Made by a program: the position numbers and the translations under genes. Positions 11,740-23,290 of a stretch of DNA of 64,000 bases are shown here, in pieces. The stretch is from Hyparrhenia diplandra (taxonomy: Eukaryota > Streptophyta > Magnoliopsida > Poales > Poaceae), in contig JADLZK010005874.1 in assembly GCA_015847255.1 (NCBI GenBank), positions 124,001 to 188,000 of the forward strand, written 5' to 3'. Positions within the stretch are counted from its first letter, which is position 1; each line of letters opens with the position of its first letter. The notes under the pieces were generated by a model, which ran no database searches, was not told the origin of the DNA, and saw only the letters and a list, made by a program, of their open reading frames with translations.

Positions 11740-14700
11740 CTATGTGGCGCTGGGCTCATCATTTGTTGGCTCCTTGTTGTTTTTTCCCTTTCTTAGGTTT
11801 TGTAGCCATGTCTTTGACATAGAATACGACTTACACCTTTGGCGAGGACAAATGGTTCTTCTTTATAATCTGTGGTTTTAGATCCCTTTGTTGTTGTCGA
11901 GTCCATAATCTGGGTCAACTGCTAAAGCCCCGCTTCCGGTCAACTTCACCCACGGCACTTAAACAAAGGGACCTTGAAATTACCTCCATAGTCTAGTTCC
12001 CATATGTCCTCTATGCGACCATAAAATGTTTCCTTCACCCCATTTGGGTCTTAGGCATCTATTGAACACCATTGTTTTGGTTGGTGCTCCTTTTATCTGG
12101 GATACTTTGTGTAAAATGTGCTACCATTTATTTCATACCCCTTTGTATGTGAGGACATGCCACGCGATGGTTGTGCGACCAACCTATATATCGCTGCTCT
12201 ACGGAAGACTCGATCACCTTGACATTTTTTTTTTTTTTTCAACCCGGCCGATAAAACTTGACAAGTGCTCACGCCTAATAGAATCCTCATCCATGTTAGG
12301 AAACTTTTGATCGTATTAGCTCCTTATGTTACGCGATATACGGACACACCAAAGTCTTTGTTTTGTTTAAGCGTGTATTGTGCTTTATCGAAATTATTAT
12401 CCTCCATCTTGATATATGTTCTCTTTCCTAGTGTTCTCTTTCCTAGTGTCCCCTTTCCACTTAGCCTTCCCTCATGTCGCGATTCGGGGACACCAATTGG
12501 GTCAAGGTCGGGGAATAAAGTCAACACGAGAACTCAATGACCTCCTACGTTCCGTAGCCCTCGGCGATGCTTCCCTCGAGGCGAGCCCGGTTGTGAACAT
12601 ATTTCTTCAAGATTCCCATGAACCTCTCAAAAGGGAACATGTTGTGTAGGAACACGGGACCGAGAATAGCAATCTCTTTGACTAGGTGAACTAGGAGGTG
12701 TGTCATGATATTAAAGAAGGAGGGAGGGAACACCTCAAAGCCGACAAGACAGCGAACCACATCATTTACGTAGCTTAGTTAATTCCTCGCGGATCGATTT
12801 CTTTCGAGATATTTCATTGAGAAATGCACATAGCTTCACGAGCAAAGGCACGTACTTTTGGGAGGTAGAATCCCTCTTAGCGCTAACCGGAAGCAAATCT
12901 GCGTCATGAGCACGTGGCAATCATGGGACTTAAGTGTTGAAATTTCTTCTCGGCACATTTATTAATCGCTTTATATTTGAGGAGAATCCAGATGGTACCT
13001 TGATGCTGTTTAGGCATTCAAACATGCTTTCCTTCTCTTCTTTGGTAAGACTAAAGCTAGCGAGGGGCCTAAGTATTGGCGTCCATCATCGTCCGTCGCG
13101 CTTCAGGGTGTGTCCTTATGCTTCCCGTACACACCCATGAAGCCTAGCGAGGTTGACACAAAGATTCTTTGTTAGGTGCATCACGTCAATTGCACTGCGA
13201 ACCTCTAGGACTTGCCAATAGGGTAGCTCCCAAAATATTGACTTCTTCTTCCCACATGGGTGCATGACCTTCATCGTCGTTTGGAACGGGTATCTTTGCC
13301 GGGTCCCTTCCCAAACACTACTTTGACATCGTTGACCATCTCCGGTACATCCCGACCCGGTCCGGTTGCGAGGAGGCTTGGCATTGTGGTTCCGGTACCG
13401 TTGAAATGTTTGCCTTTCTTTCTTAACACGTGACTCTTGGGAAGAAATCGACGGTAGCCGGGGTACCACGACCTTTCGGCAGTTTTTCAAAAATACCCTT
13501 ACAATCCGTGAAAAGCGATGCGTGCAAGCATTATATCCCTTGTTTGACTGTCCCGATATATTACTTAGAGCCGGCCAATCGTTGATTGTTACAAACAACG
13601 AGTAGCGCAAGTCAAAGTGTTCTGTTTGTACTCATCCCACATACGTACACTTGGTTTATTCCACAAAAGAAGAAGCTCGTCAACTAGTGGCCTCGGGTAC
13701 ACATCGATGTCGTTTCCGTGTCGCCGGGCCTTGGATGAGTATCGGCATCATAATGAATTTACGCTTCATGCATATCGAGGGGGGAAGATTGTAGATAGAC
13801 GAGTAACGGGCAGGTGCTATGGCTACTGTTCCGATCCCGAAGGGGTTAAAACCATCCGTACTTAAGGCAAACCTCACGTTTCTTGCATCATCCGCAAAAA
13901 TCCTTGAATTCGAACAAACGTTTGGTGTAGTATTATCGGAGCGCACCACATAACCTTAGCGGGGATTTTCAACCTAGGCCTTTCGCCCCCTCAACATCAC
14001 CGGGATCGTCTCGCCCGATCTTATACCGTGATGCATGACATGTCGGACATTCATCCAACTTCTCGTTATCCTCGCCATAGTACAGGAAACAATCATTAGG
14101 ACATGCATGAATCTTTTTTATTGTTAATCCCAAAGGACATACAACCTTCTTTGCTTAGATGCGTGGTGGCGGGCAACTCATTGTCCTTCGGAAGCATCTT
14201 CTTTTGGATAGTCAATAGCGGCTAAACGCATTGTCGAAAAACACCATTCTTCGCCTTCCACTGCAGCAATTCTAGTGTGGTACCCAACTTTTTTCTGCCT
14301 CTGAATCACGGCTTGGGTACAACAACTTCTTGTGGTCCTCTAGCATGCGCTCAAACTTCTTCTTCTCCTTTTCTTTTTCGCATTCATTCGCGTGCTTCAC
14401 GAATAGCTTTGATCAAGCTGGCCATCGGTAGGCTCATCTCTGGCGGCACGGTGCCTCCTCTGCATCTTCCTCCATTGCAATATTTTCTATGACATCACCA
14501 AATTCAGCATATTCAGCAATAATATTGTCGTCGTCCCCTCCTTCGTCTTCACCTTCTTCCATTGGGACACCGGTCTCTCCGTGCTTGGTCCAACAAACAT
14601 AGTTGGGCATGAATCCGACTTATACAGGTGTAAATGAAGGATATGTGATTTGAAAAAACTCTCTCTTATTCCTGCACAAGGCACATGGGCAGCACATAAA

Positions 14701-14801
14701 AACCGTTTCGCTTGTTTGCTTGGGCCGCACATAGGAACTCATGCACCCCACGCGTACTCATCGTCGCGTCGATCCACGTTGTACATCCAATTTCGCTTCA
14801 T
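11740..14801 (-). pseudogene. CACTA transposase (tnp2 / TNPD-type), frameshifted
   Basis: The start at 14,801 gives MKRNWMYNVDRRDDEY, the usual N-terminus of grass CACTA transposases (transposase-associated domain). Downstream on the minus strand come RNVRFALSTDGFNPFG (about 13,860), the tnp2 core RYSLFVTINDWPALSNISGQ (13,550-13,610) with GQSNKGYNAC, then HLTKNLCVNL (about 13,170). The DUF4218-type block PSFFNIMTHLLVHLVKEI and MFPFERFMGILKKYVHNR is at 12,545-12,760, the DUF4216-type block SSHTKGYEING near 12,150, and a C-terminus ending NDEPSAT-stop at 11,740. The frame changes at least six times, mostly by one or two bases, so no full-length product is predicted. Family assignment is firm; intron positions are not. 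Confidence 0.82.
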
Positions 14802-17157
14802 CTCGTAATTTTTTAACATAATCATCGTATGAAAAAAGTAAACACCACATACATTTGAGTAAATACACAACATGCATGAATAGTACATTTTATTATTTCA
14901 GGACGGTAGCCTCACGGCTTTTGTTTGCTGCATACAACAAACTCCACTAAAGCGAGAGAAAGAAGAACAAGACATTAATTAAAACAGAACATCCTTCGTA
15001 GGGCACGAAGCAATGAACCTAAGAAACTAATATTTTAGCCTGGCATCTCATGAATCTCCATTGCTACACCTTCGTCATTGTTATTTGGAATATTTGCACC
15101 ATGGTAGGCGCCAAAGCTTAAACTTACGTGTTGTATTTTTTGTAACAATTTCGAGGTAGCGATGGACTGAGCTATGGCAAGGCCAAAGTTCGATAGATCC
15201 CGGTACGCGCCCAACATGCACTACGTACCATGCCATGTTTCCTACACATGTCATTAAATTAAATTGATTTCTAATTTAGCCTACAAATTAATGATTTACA
15301 CAATTTGGCAAATTAAGTTAACTTCCTCATTTTTCTAATCAAAAGAAAATTACATAAACAACTATATTTATATAAAGTGCAAAAACATGAAATAAATGAT
15401 GAAAATGAGGGGGAAGTGAAATTGCCGAACCTTTATTCGGTTTGGTTGGGGAACCCGGAGTAAAGGGGGTTGAGCAGTTTTTGTGGGAAGAAAATGCGTT
15501 GAAACACTACTAGGGATGTGCTCATTGATGACGTTCGTCATTCGTCAATGAAAGGTGCTAAATTCGTCACCCAAATACATCTATGACGATTTTGTGACGA
15601 AAGTGACATAAATCACGAGGTCGCGTCACATTTGGCAATGCGTGACGGTGACATTTTTAGTCACAGATGTGCTTCCAATCCATGACCAAACGTTTACGTC
15701 CGCGTAAATGGTCTCCTTCTATGACCATTGGCTTTGGTCATGGCTATGCCCCTATTTTCGTCAAAATTCTCCCATTCGCCAAGCGCCCGTTAACGGCGTT
15801 TGTGCATGCCTTGGCGGGGCGTGACGTGGCAGTTGACGTGGCACGTGATGTGGCAGCTTTTCGCGCTTGTTTTTGTAGCCCCACGTGGGCCAATTACTAT
15901 CGCCACGTGGCTTCAGAATTTTGGTCACAGTTGTAGTCACAAAATCGTCAACAAAGACTCTAAATTGTTGGTCACAGATGAAATTTTAGAATCGTCAACA
16001 AATACACCATAATTTGGTCACAAAATCGGGTAAACAATATAATTGCAATTGATAATAGAAAGACCACATAATTCCATATTCAAAATAAAAACCAGTATTT
16101 AAGCGAGCATACAACTCGGTGCACATCACCACCAATAGAGCATAAAGCTCGATTGCACAAGCACACATCACAAATACTAAAAAGTTGCCACACACGGGCA
16201 ACTTAAGTTTTTGGGTAGCCAAAAGAAACATGACAAACACAGCAGCACACTTCATGTCGTCGAAGAAGGAGCATAGATCTTCATTAGCCCCCGAGGAGCA
16301 CCTTGTTCTCCTCCATCTCCTGATTGTTCTTCTCTACCCGCCTTCTTGTACTCCATCTCATTTTGTTGCCTCTCCACCTTGAACAGCAGCCTTTGCTTCA
16401 GCTGCAAGTTATCTCTACACATATGGGGCCAAACGGCTGTAAAATGTATAGTTTATCAGAATAGAGAAAAATGGCAATAGATGCTCATATGCATAAACTC
16501 ATGTACCAGCAATAAAGAGAAGATGCTCATATGCATAGAAACTCATGTACTAGCAACAAAGAGAGAACAACATGATATAATTCAGCTTAGTCAATCAAAT
16601 AACTCTTTCAGTAGTCACATAATAGACTCAATGTGATGTCTATAATAATAAAAAAGGAAACCGTTGGAATTTCTACTTCAGCAAAAAAAAGCAACGATCA
16701 TGTCATGCTTATCTCCAACTTTAGTATAATAATTAATTAATCCTGGGGTGTGACATCCTAAATATAGATATTAGAAGCGCACATAATCAAAGGGTACAAT
16801 CTATGTGTATAGTCATCTACCAAATTTAACTAGCTCGTGAAATTCACTATTGGCATCCACCAATCTCACAACGAACTCAATGACAATAAAGGCTACTGCA
16901 TGTGCAAAGTCTGAAGAAAGGCTACATGGATATAAGCACACCAAAGTCCGACTTATAAATTAAATGATCTAACTATGAACTAAGTTTCATAACGACATCC
17001 TTTCCACGTTGATAGAGCTGATTAAGAAAACGCCTTATAAATGGCAACTCTTGTGTCTATGAATTTTTTAGTTGAAATCGTTAGCTGCTTCAAATGGCAA
17101 CCTGAAGTACATATTGTATTTGTTATATAATACTAGTTGATGACACTCAACAATACA

Positions 17158-17227
17158 TTGTTCTATCCTAGTGGTTAAGTTGGATTGTTGCCAACTTGAA
17201 GGTCGTAGGTTCAACTCCTTCTCGTAC
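17158..17227 (+). repeat. tRNA-like sequence 1 (A-box/B-box)
   Basis: An A-box-like TAGTGGTTAAGTTGG is followed about 30 bp later by a B-box-like GGTTCAACTCC, at tRNA spacing, then T-rich DNA. The T-stem is imperfect, so a functional tRNA is unlikely. It may be a decayed tRNA or SINE head. Confidence 0.4.
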
Positions 17228-17427
17228 TTTATTTTTCCTTTTTATTTGTCTTTTTTTTCTTTTTACTTGACTAGATTGATTTTTTTGCTTGGGTTGAAGT
17301 GGGTGGGTGACGTCTACACACGTGAATAGACGGGGTGGGGCTCGGGAAAAATAGTTTTGATTTGTGAAGGAAAGTCACAATCACGTGTGAGGAAGTATAT
17401 ATGTTAAATTGTATGTACTATCTCAAT

Positions 17428-17495
17428 TGTGGTTGTAGCTCAATGGAAAGGTGAATGGTTTGGATGCTTGAGGTCTTAAGTTCAAACTCTATATA
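17428..17495 (+). repeat. tRNA-like sequence 2 (A-box/B-box)
   Basis: GTAGCTCAATGG (A-box-like) precedes AAGTTCAAACTC (B-box-like) with tRNA-like spacing. More degenerate than its neighbours, with no convincing cloverleaf by eye. Confidence 0.3.
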
Positions 17496-17709
17496 TGAAG
17501 CACATTTTTGCATTTTGTAAGATATAATTTCTTGATTGACTCATTAATACCATATCTAGTGATCATAAACATTTTATTATAAATCCTTCACACCAAAATT
17601 TTTGGACCACAAAAACTACTTTAATTAATTATAGTAAACTCAAGTTTAATCGTGCATGCACCCCTGATTTATTATTCAACTTACAAATAGAAAAATTTTA
17701 TCCCATGAA

Positions 17710-17775
17710 AGGTCATGTAGTGTGGTGGTAACGCTCCTACTTGTGCCCGCCTCGTCACGGGTTCGAAGATTTGCA
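17710..17775 (+). repeat. tRNA-like sequence 3 (A-box/B-box)
   Basis: TAGTGTGGTGGTAACGC (A-box-like) is followed by CACGGGTTCGAAGA (B-box with intact GGTTCGA core). It resembles the minus-strand copy at 22,821-22,893 in another CACTA. Confidence 0.45.
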
Positions 17776-18564
17776 AAGAGCAATTTTTTTGCCAAATACA
17801 ATTTAACAAGTAGCTCAACGTCGTCGGGGGGACCCGCGGGTGGGACCCAAAATAAATACGTCGACCTGTGCCCCACTTTGCAAAAAAAAATAAAATAAAA
17901 TGTGAGCGGGCGTGCTCGGGCGCAGGCCCAAGCCGTTGTCGGCCGGAGCCGTGGCCTTGTACAAAAAGGTGGAAAACAGCCCACGCATCGCATGGGTACA
18001 CGTCGGGAAACATTACAATGCGAAAACATAATCTATGACGACCTCCTTTAAGTGTTTGTTACGTGACCTTATTTTCATGATCGTCATTAATATTCAAGCC
18101 AAAACCGTCACCACACACTTATGACGAAAATAGACATTTCGTCATTGAAGACATATCCTTCTCGCGGCGAAAGTGTGCAGCGTCCACGAGCACATCGTCC
18201 ACGGATGATCATATTTCTACTAGTGAAAATTCAAAGACGGGCGGGTGTATTTATAGGAGGGGAATATTATTCCCGGTCGTTAAACTAAACCGGGAGTAAA
18301 GCTCGAGCTTTACTCTGGTTAATACCAACCGAATAGATCTTTATTATTCGGTTGGTATTATAACCGAGAGTAAAAGCTCGAGCTTTACTCGGTTGTCACT
18401 CGACCGGGATTAGAGGTCTGGCCGGGCGGCACGCTTGGCAAGACGGCGCTTTACTCCGGCTGGGAATTAGAACCGGGAGTAAAGATACATTTACTCGGGT
18501 AAATTTCAGTAGGGAGTAAACGCTCATTTTGGCCTCGAGACTAAAAGTCAGTTCTGTAGTAGTG

Positions 18565-19612
18565 TGTCTAGGTACATAGCAAAAACTATGCACCTAAAAA
18601 AACAAAAACAACTTATAATTTAAAAAACGGGTAAAGTAGTTGACTATATTTTCAGTTGAAATCATTTAGTGATGGTAAATTTTGTTCTTATTTTCGTATT
18701 TTGAAATTCCTTTTTCTATTTTCCAACATATAGCTTGGATTCAGAAATGAGCTAGATGAAAGTTGTAGTAGTTAAAGAGATATGTATTTTTGTCATTGAC
18801 AAAATTTTCATGTGAAATCATTTAAGACCTAAAAATTCTATATTTTAAGATTACTGATTTTTTTTTGCATTCTTCAAATTACCATGGATGGAGAAGCAAC
18901 CTAAATCAAAGTTGTACTCAAAGAGGAGTATGTGGTTTTGGTCGATGCACATTATTGGAAATAACTAGGCCAGCGCTAGAGTACTCTAAGGACAGTACTA
19001 ATCCGAAAATTAGGTGGTTTCTATGCCATTAATTAGAGTGCTAACAAAGCAAAATGATGACATGTGGCACAAGAAACTAAGTCTACACAGGAACCAAGAT
19101 GAAAACTAATATGTCATGGGATAAAAATTGTTGCGAGAAAATATCTATTGTGAATATGATCTCTTTATGTAGTCTTGATTGGTGTGGAATGAAACTACAA
19201 TATACTGTATACAATATACATACAGAGGCAAAAGAAGAGCAGAGGCAAGATGCATCATTATTAACTTGATCAAGGGTAGTAATTACGATGAAATTTAGCT
19301 TTTTTTTCACCAACAGAAACTAGCAAAAATCTTGTAAAAAAAAATAGAAATTAACAAAATCCATGGTAACACAATCCGCACTCACCACAATCCAGACATC
19401 CATACAGATTATTAAGAATGGAACCTGAGATGAAAAGAGTCCATAGGTGATGTACCAAATTATTATAACAGAGTACTAATACCAGAGGGATGCATGCACA
19501 CGTGTACATCCAACGTGCATGCATGGATTTCAAGGTAGTAGTCAGCCATCAGCACAATCTAGATATCGACGACATCCAGTACACACCGCGTACAGATAAT
19601 TAGGAACGGCAA
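18565..19612. other. Intergenic, AT-rich, no gene seen
   Basis: Right flank of the CACTA insertion. No ORF with recognisable domains. About 18,660-18,930 resembles the repetitive 'aaagttgtagtag / aaatcattta' filler common in grass DNA transposons, but no ends were found. Confidence 0.4.
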
Positions 19613-19662
19613 CCTACGGATGAGGCACACGTACGGCATGGAGATGAGGCCGACGGAAGTCC

Positions 19663-20312
19663 CTACTCCTCCTCCCTCCACGGAGGACGAGGCCCCGGAA
19701 GCAGAGGACGTCGACCACACCGGCGAAGAAGATCACCACCGTGTTGAAGCTGAGTGCTCTCGGGGCGACGACCATGATGTACAGGCCAGCCCAGATGCAG
19801 TGGCCAGCGGTGGTGGGCCACGAGCGCGGCGTAGGCGACCAGAAGGCGGTGGCGGCTGGGAATCGCCAGTGCCAGCGATCCGGCGGCCGCCTGGAACACG
19901 ATGCACACGAACCACAGCATCACGGTCATGAGGAGGGTGTGGATCTCGGCGTCCGTCACCTCCTCGGACTCGGCGGCGGGGCTCGATGGCTACACGTACG
20001 TACGCAAGAAGCCGCGTTAGATGGATGGATGGATCGATCGATTTGTATATATATGAATATATCCCTAGCTAGGAGCTGATCGAGCTAGCTGCTGTGGCTT
20101 ATTAGTCGACTAACCGTGTGCCTGATGCTGGCGACGATGAGGTTGTAGACGACGGTGAAGGCGACGCAGCCAGCGTTGAGGAGTGCCCAGATTGCGACAT
20201 CTCGCACACCGGGGAGGAACGGAGAAGGATCCGCGGCCGGCGCATGCTCCTCCTCCTCGACGGACACGGACATGGCGAATAGCGGAAGCGGAGCAGCCTT
20301 CTCAGCAGCCAT
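19663..20312 (-). CDS. Small predicted membrane protein, two exons (function unknown)
   Basis: Exon 1 (20,115-20,312) gives 66 residues from MAAEKAAPLPLFAMSVSVEE to VASIRHT, ending at a clean CACACG|GTTAG donor. The acceptor ...GTGTAG lies at 19,990-19,991, and exon 2 continues in phase 0 (PSSPAAESEEVTDAEIHTLL). Two strong hydrophobic segments are visible: residues about 40-62 in exon 1 and LLMTVMLWFVCIVFQAAAG early in exon 2. After roughly residue 125 the frame turns Arg/His/Pro-rich, while a neighbouring frame reads hydrophobic (GLYIMVVAPRALSF, TVVIFFAGVVDVLCF). One or two small indels have therefore probably broken a four-helix protein. Paralogue of the partial gene at 1-162. No known domain recognised. 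Confidence 0.6.
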
Positions 20313-21622
20313 GATGCTGGGTCCTGCTCTGCGCAGATCAATCAACAGAGGAGAGCGGGATCGAGAGTGGGAGGCTCACAGTCACAGTTCAGTGAAGACT
20401 GCAGAAGGTCCTGCTGATCGAGCGCAGCGGGGATATATCGACGCGCACAGGCAAAAAGGCGGTGTCGCGGCCTCAACAATCGAGACGTACGTGTCGACCG
20501 GGCGATAAGAGTCTGAGCGCAGTGCAGTGCAGTGAATCCCGGCCGCTGCTCTCCGTTCCCGTACCTGGTAGGCTCCAAAACTCATATTGCGAGACTCTTT
20601 TTCGGCTAAAGTACTCTTTTTGCAATAATAATCCATATTGCGACACGTAGCACACATGAATGTGACATCAATGTGCAGAAAACCAACCACATCACATATG
20701 TTTAAGACTGAAAATCCACACTTGAAAATGCACGAGCATGATGCAGTGAATGAATGAACGAATGGCATGAACCTAGCGATCGCAAGCTGTGTGCACCGTC
20801 CGTTCCATTTCCATTCCGGCACACAGTGAGCTTTTCCAAGTGGCCAGCTAGCACCCACACCACACACTCAGAATCAATGTTTCATCGATTCAGGTAGCAA
20901 CTACGGACGTGCATTGCACATTACTACTGCGTACCTAGGATCACTACACACTACCTAGGATCATCTTTGGAACTATATTTTGTCAAAGCATCTACAACTG
21001 GTCTCAGCTACTCTCTTCAGTCTTCTGCATGCTTTGTCCATAAAAAAAATGGTGATCCATTGCATGACCCACGCCACATGCATCTCTGTGCACAAACCAA
21101 CCCACTCTCACTCTTATACAACACCTGAACATATATATATATTACTGAAGGGCTTTTGTCTTTTTGAGAGAGACCATGCATTAAAATGCTTGTTGTATTT
21201 CATCCAAGATCAATTCACAATTCACAGCGCATATAATTTTTGTTAGTTTCCAAAAATGTATGTAAGTATATATATGCAGAACGGTAAAACACTTAGGATA
21301 GAACATTTCTTTTATCAAAACTGGAATAGTAAATCCTAGACACCACGAAAGAGCTTCATGAAAACTCATCAGCAAGTGCGCAAACACCAGTGTTGTCGTT
21401 CTCCCAATCGCTCATGTCTGTCCTAGCTAGGTGCAAAGTGTGTTGGACCGCTTGTTTCTAGGGATGAGTTGGCCCCACATGTCATGGGAATATTTCCAAG
21501 GTGGGAGTACTCTGGCCTCCTGTCTCTGAACCAAACACCATCCCCCAGTGTCTAATCCAACTTTGTCCCTGGAACCAATCACTTTATAAAGTCACGCGAT
21601 GTCAGTTATTACTTCTTGTCTA
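20313..21622. other. Upstream region of the right membrane-protein gene; duplicated modules P, Q, R
   Basis: Holds part of module P (20,460-20,520, cctcaacaatcgagacgt), the block 20,780-20,900 shared with 815-890, Q at 21,046-21,140 and R at 21,346-21,420, in the order P-Q-R. This is the most complete unit of the array and defines the repeat order. No additional gene seen. Confidence 0.5.
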
Positions 21623-21859
21623 CTCCCTCCGTCTCACCGAGTTTGTTACCCCGGATTCCGTATCATCTTATTCGATGTTTCGTCTTATTTAAATTTTTTG
21701 CATAAATATAATTTATTTTGGTGCGACTTATTTTATCAATGAAGATACTTGAATATTGATTAATTTATTTTATAATTTGCATAAATATTTTGAATAAGAC
21801 GGATAGTTAAACATGAAGTTCAAAAGTCAAAAACGACGAACTCCATGGGACAGAGGGAG
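21623..21859. mobile_element. Stowaway-like MITE
   Basis: Ends CTCCCTCCGTCTC and GACAGAGGGAG are inverted repeats flanked by TA on both sides (21621-21622, 21860-21861). Its interior matches the element at 63,249-63,535 in opposite orientation. Confidence 0.85.
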
Positions 21860-21861
21860 TA

Positions 21862-22488
21862 ACCGATGACCTTTCATTTTTTCCATATTATTAGGAAATA
21901 ATATTCCTCTTTTTTTGTTTATTTTTAAACCTTAGATTGTGCTTATTTTTTTTTTTTTTTTTAAACGATTGTGCTTATATTTTTGTAACAGCTCTCTTTT
22001 TTATAGGTGCATACAGCACTATCCCATTATCTAAAATGTTCTAGCAAGCTAGTTTTTCTCATTTCTCAGCTAGTATATTATAGTGATTTAATTTCCGATA
22101 ACTTATACTACGCATGTAACATATGTTTTTTTTGGAAAAGACTACAATTCTGGATGCATTCTTGTTTAAAGTGGCAAAATATTGATATATATAACATCAA
22201 ATGAAATATATTAAGAAAATATTTTCATGATAAATATAATGATATTATTTGATATCATATAGCTATTTATGTTTTTTATATATAGAAATTCAAATTATAA
22301 TATTTAAATTTGGTACCGTGGTAAAATTGTATTCTTTTTTCAAAGGGGAGAGCAGTAATGGCAGATTTGACAGCAACTTCCCACCGGCCACTATTCCCTA
22401 TTCCATCTTTAGGAGAGAATTACCCAAACCTTCACGCTATTCTCTTTACGACGGGTGGCTGATGATCCAACCTTTTTTTGATAATCAG
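21862..22488. other. AT-rich intergenic DNA
   Basis: A/T homopolymers and no supported gene. Separates the MITE from the CACTA at 22,489. Confidence 0.4.
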
Positions 22489-22820
22489 CACTACAGGAAT
22501 CCAGCGCTTTGCCGAAGTGCTCGCCGCACTGCAAAGCCCCCTTTGCACACTCGGCAAAGGCTTTGCCGAGTGCCGCAAAGTGCACTCAACAAAGAAATCG
22601 TCGGCAAAGCATTCTTTGCCGAGTGCCCGGTATCGGGCACTCGGCAAAAGGCTTTGCTGAGTGCCGAAAAACACTCGACAAAGAAAAACACTCGGCAAAG
22701 ATAAAAGTCAAAAAAAACCAAAAAATAGCAAAAAAAATTTGAGAGGCCGCCTCCGACCGGCTACCACTTGCTCTCAACCATGGTCTTTTTTCCAAGTTTT
22801 TTCGACACTTTTTCACACTT

Positions 22821-22893
22821 TGCGGAAAGTGGGATTCGAACCCACAACCTCTCCCTCGCGTGTTTACTGCCTTACCACTACACTACTTTGTCA
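22821..22893 (-). repeat. tRNA-like sequence 4 (A-box/B-box) inside CACTA
   Basis: On the minus strand TAGTGTAGTGGTAAGGC (A-box) is followed by GGTTGTGGGTTCGAATCCCA, a very good T-arm with paired GTGGG/CCCAC and the invariant TTCGAAT loop. The best tRNA-like sequence in the window, but the acceptor stem is not convincing. Confidence 0.5.
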
Positions 22894-22944
22894 CTTGTGT
22901 CTAGATTCCGTATTAGCTCCTCATATATTATACTAAATCGAAAT

Positions 22945-23290
22945 TCAAATTTTTCAAACGACCTCGGATGCAAAAACTTCCTAAATAAAAATTGTACACC
23001 TTGAAAAGTTATGAAACTTTATAGTTGACAACTTTTTGATTTAAAATCGTTTAGGTCCTCAAAAACTGGTTTGAAAACAGGATTTGCCGAGTGCCTAAAA
23101 ACACGCTCGGCAAAGAGCCTCTTTGACGAAAGTGTAAAAAAAAACATTCGGCAAACAGGGTTTTCAAACCAGTTTTTTTGAGGCCCCAAACGAGCTTAAA
23201 TAAAAAGTTGTCAACTACAAAGTTTCATAACTTTTTAGATCTACACTTTTCATTTAGGAAGTTTTTCCATCCGAGGTCATTTGAAAAATT
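22945..23290. repeat. Large imperfect foldback inside the short CACTA
   Basis: The arm at about 22,946-23,080 (aagttatgaaactttatagt, then aaaactggtttgaaaaca) is repeated in inverse at about 23,158-23,290 (gttttcaaaccagttttt, then actacaaagtttcataac). The loop between them carries GCCGAGTG motifs. Confidence 0.7.

Larger units (their letters stand above)
15505..18225. mobile_element. Non-autonomous CACTA nested in the large CACTA
   Basis: Starts CACTACTAGGGATG and ends TTTCTACTAGTG (reverse complement CACTAGTAGAAA). The 3-bp target duplication AAA flanks it (15502-15504; 18226-18228). Short TGACG/CGTCA motifs are dense in both subterminal regions (15,530-15,780 and 18,030-18,160), as expected for transposase-binding repeats of a CACTA family distinct from the host. 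No transposase coding was found in the 2.7 kb. The interior contains three tRNA-like sequences listed separately. Confidence 0.82.
6447..18564 (-). mobile_element. Large CACTA (En/Spm-type) DNA transposon, decayed, with nested CACTA
   Basis: Left end CACTAGTACAGAATCGAC and right end (reverse complement) CACTACTACAGAACTGAC form the TIRs. The 3-bp target duplication TGT flanks both ends (6444-6446; 18565-18567). Subterminal repeats of the type TTTACTCCCGG/CCGGGAGTAAA fill 6,480-6,665 and 18,265-18,540. Two minus-strand genes lie inside: a tnp2-type transposase (11,740-14,801) and a second, TNPA-like gene (6,908-10,168). Both carry many frameshifts, so the element looks non-autonomous today. Subtracting the nested 15,505-18,225 element leaves about 9.4 kb, a normal size for an autonomous CACTA. 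Confidence 0.88.

Noticed and set aside
17158..17775. Functional tRNA genes
   Set aside because: A and B boxes are present but acceptor and anticodon stems do not pair convincingly; listed as tRNA-like only.
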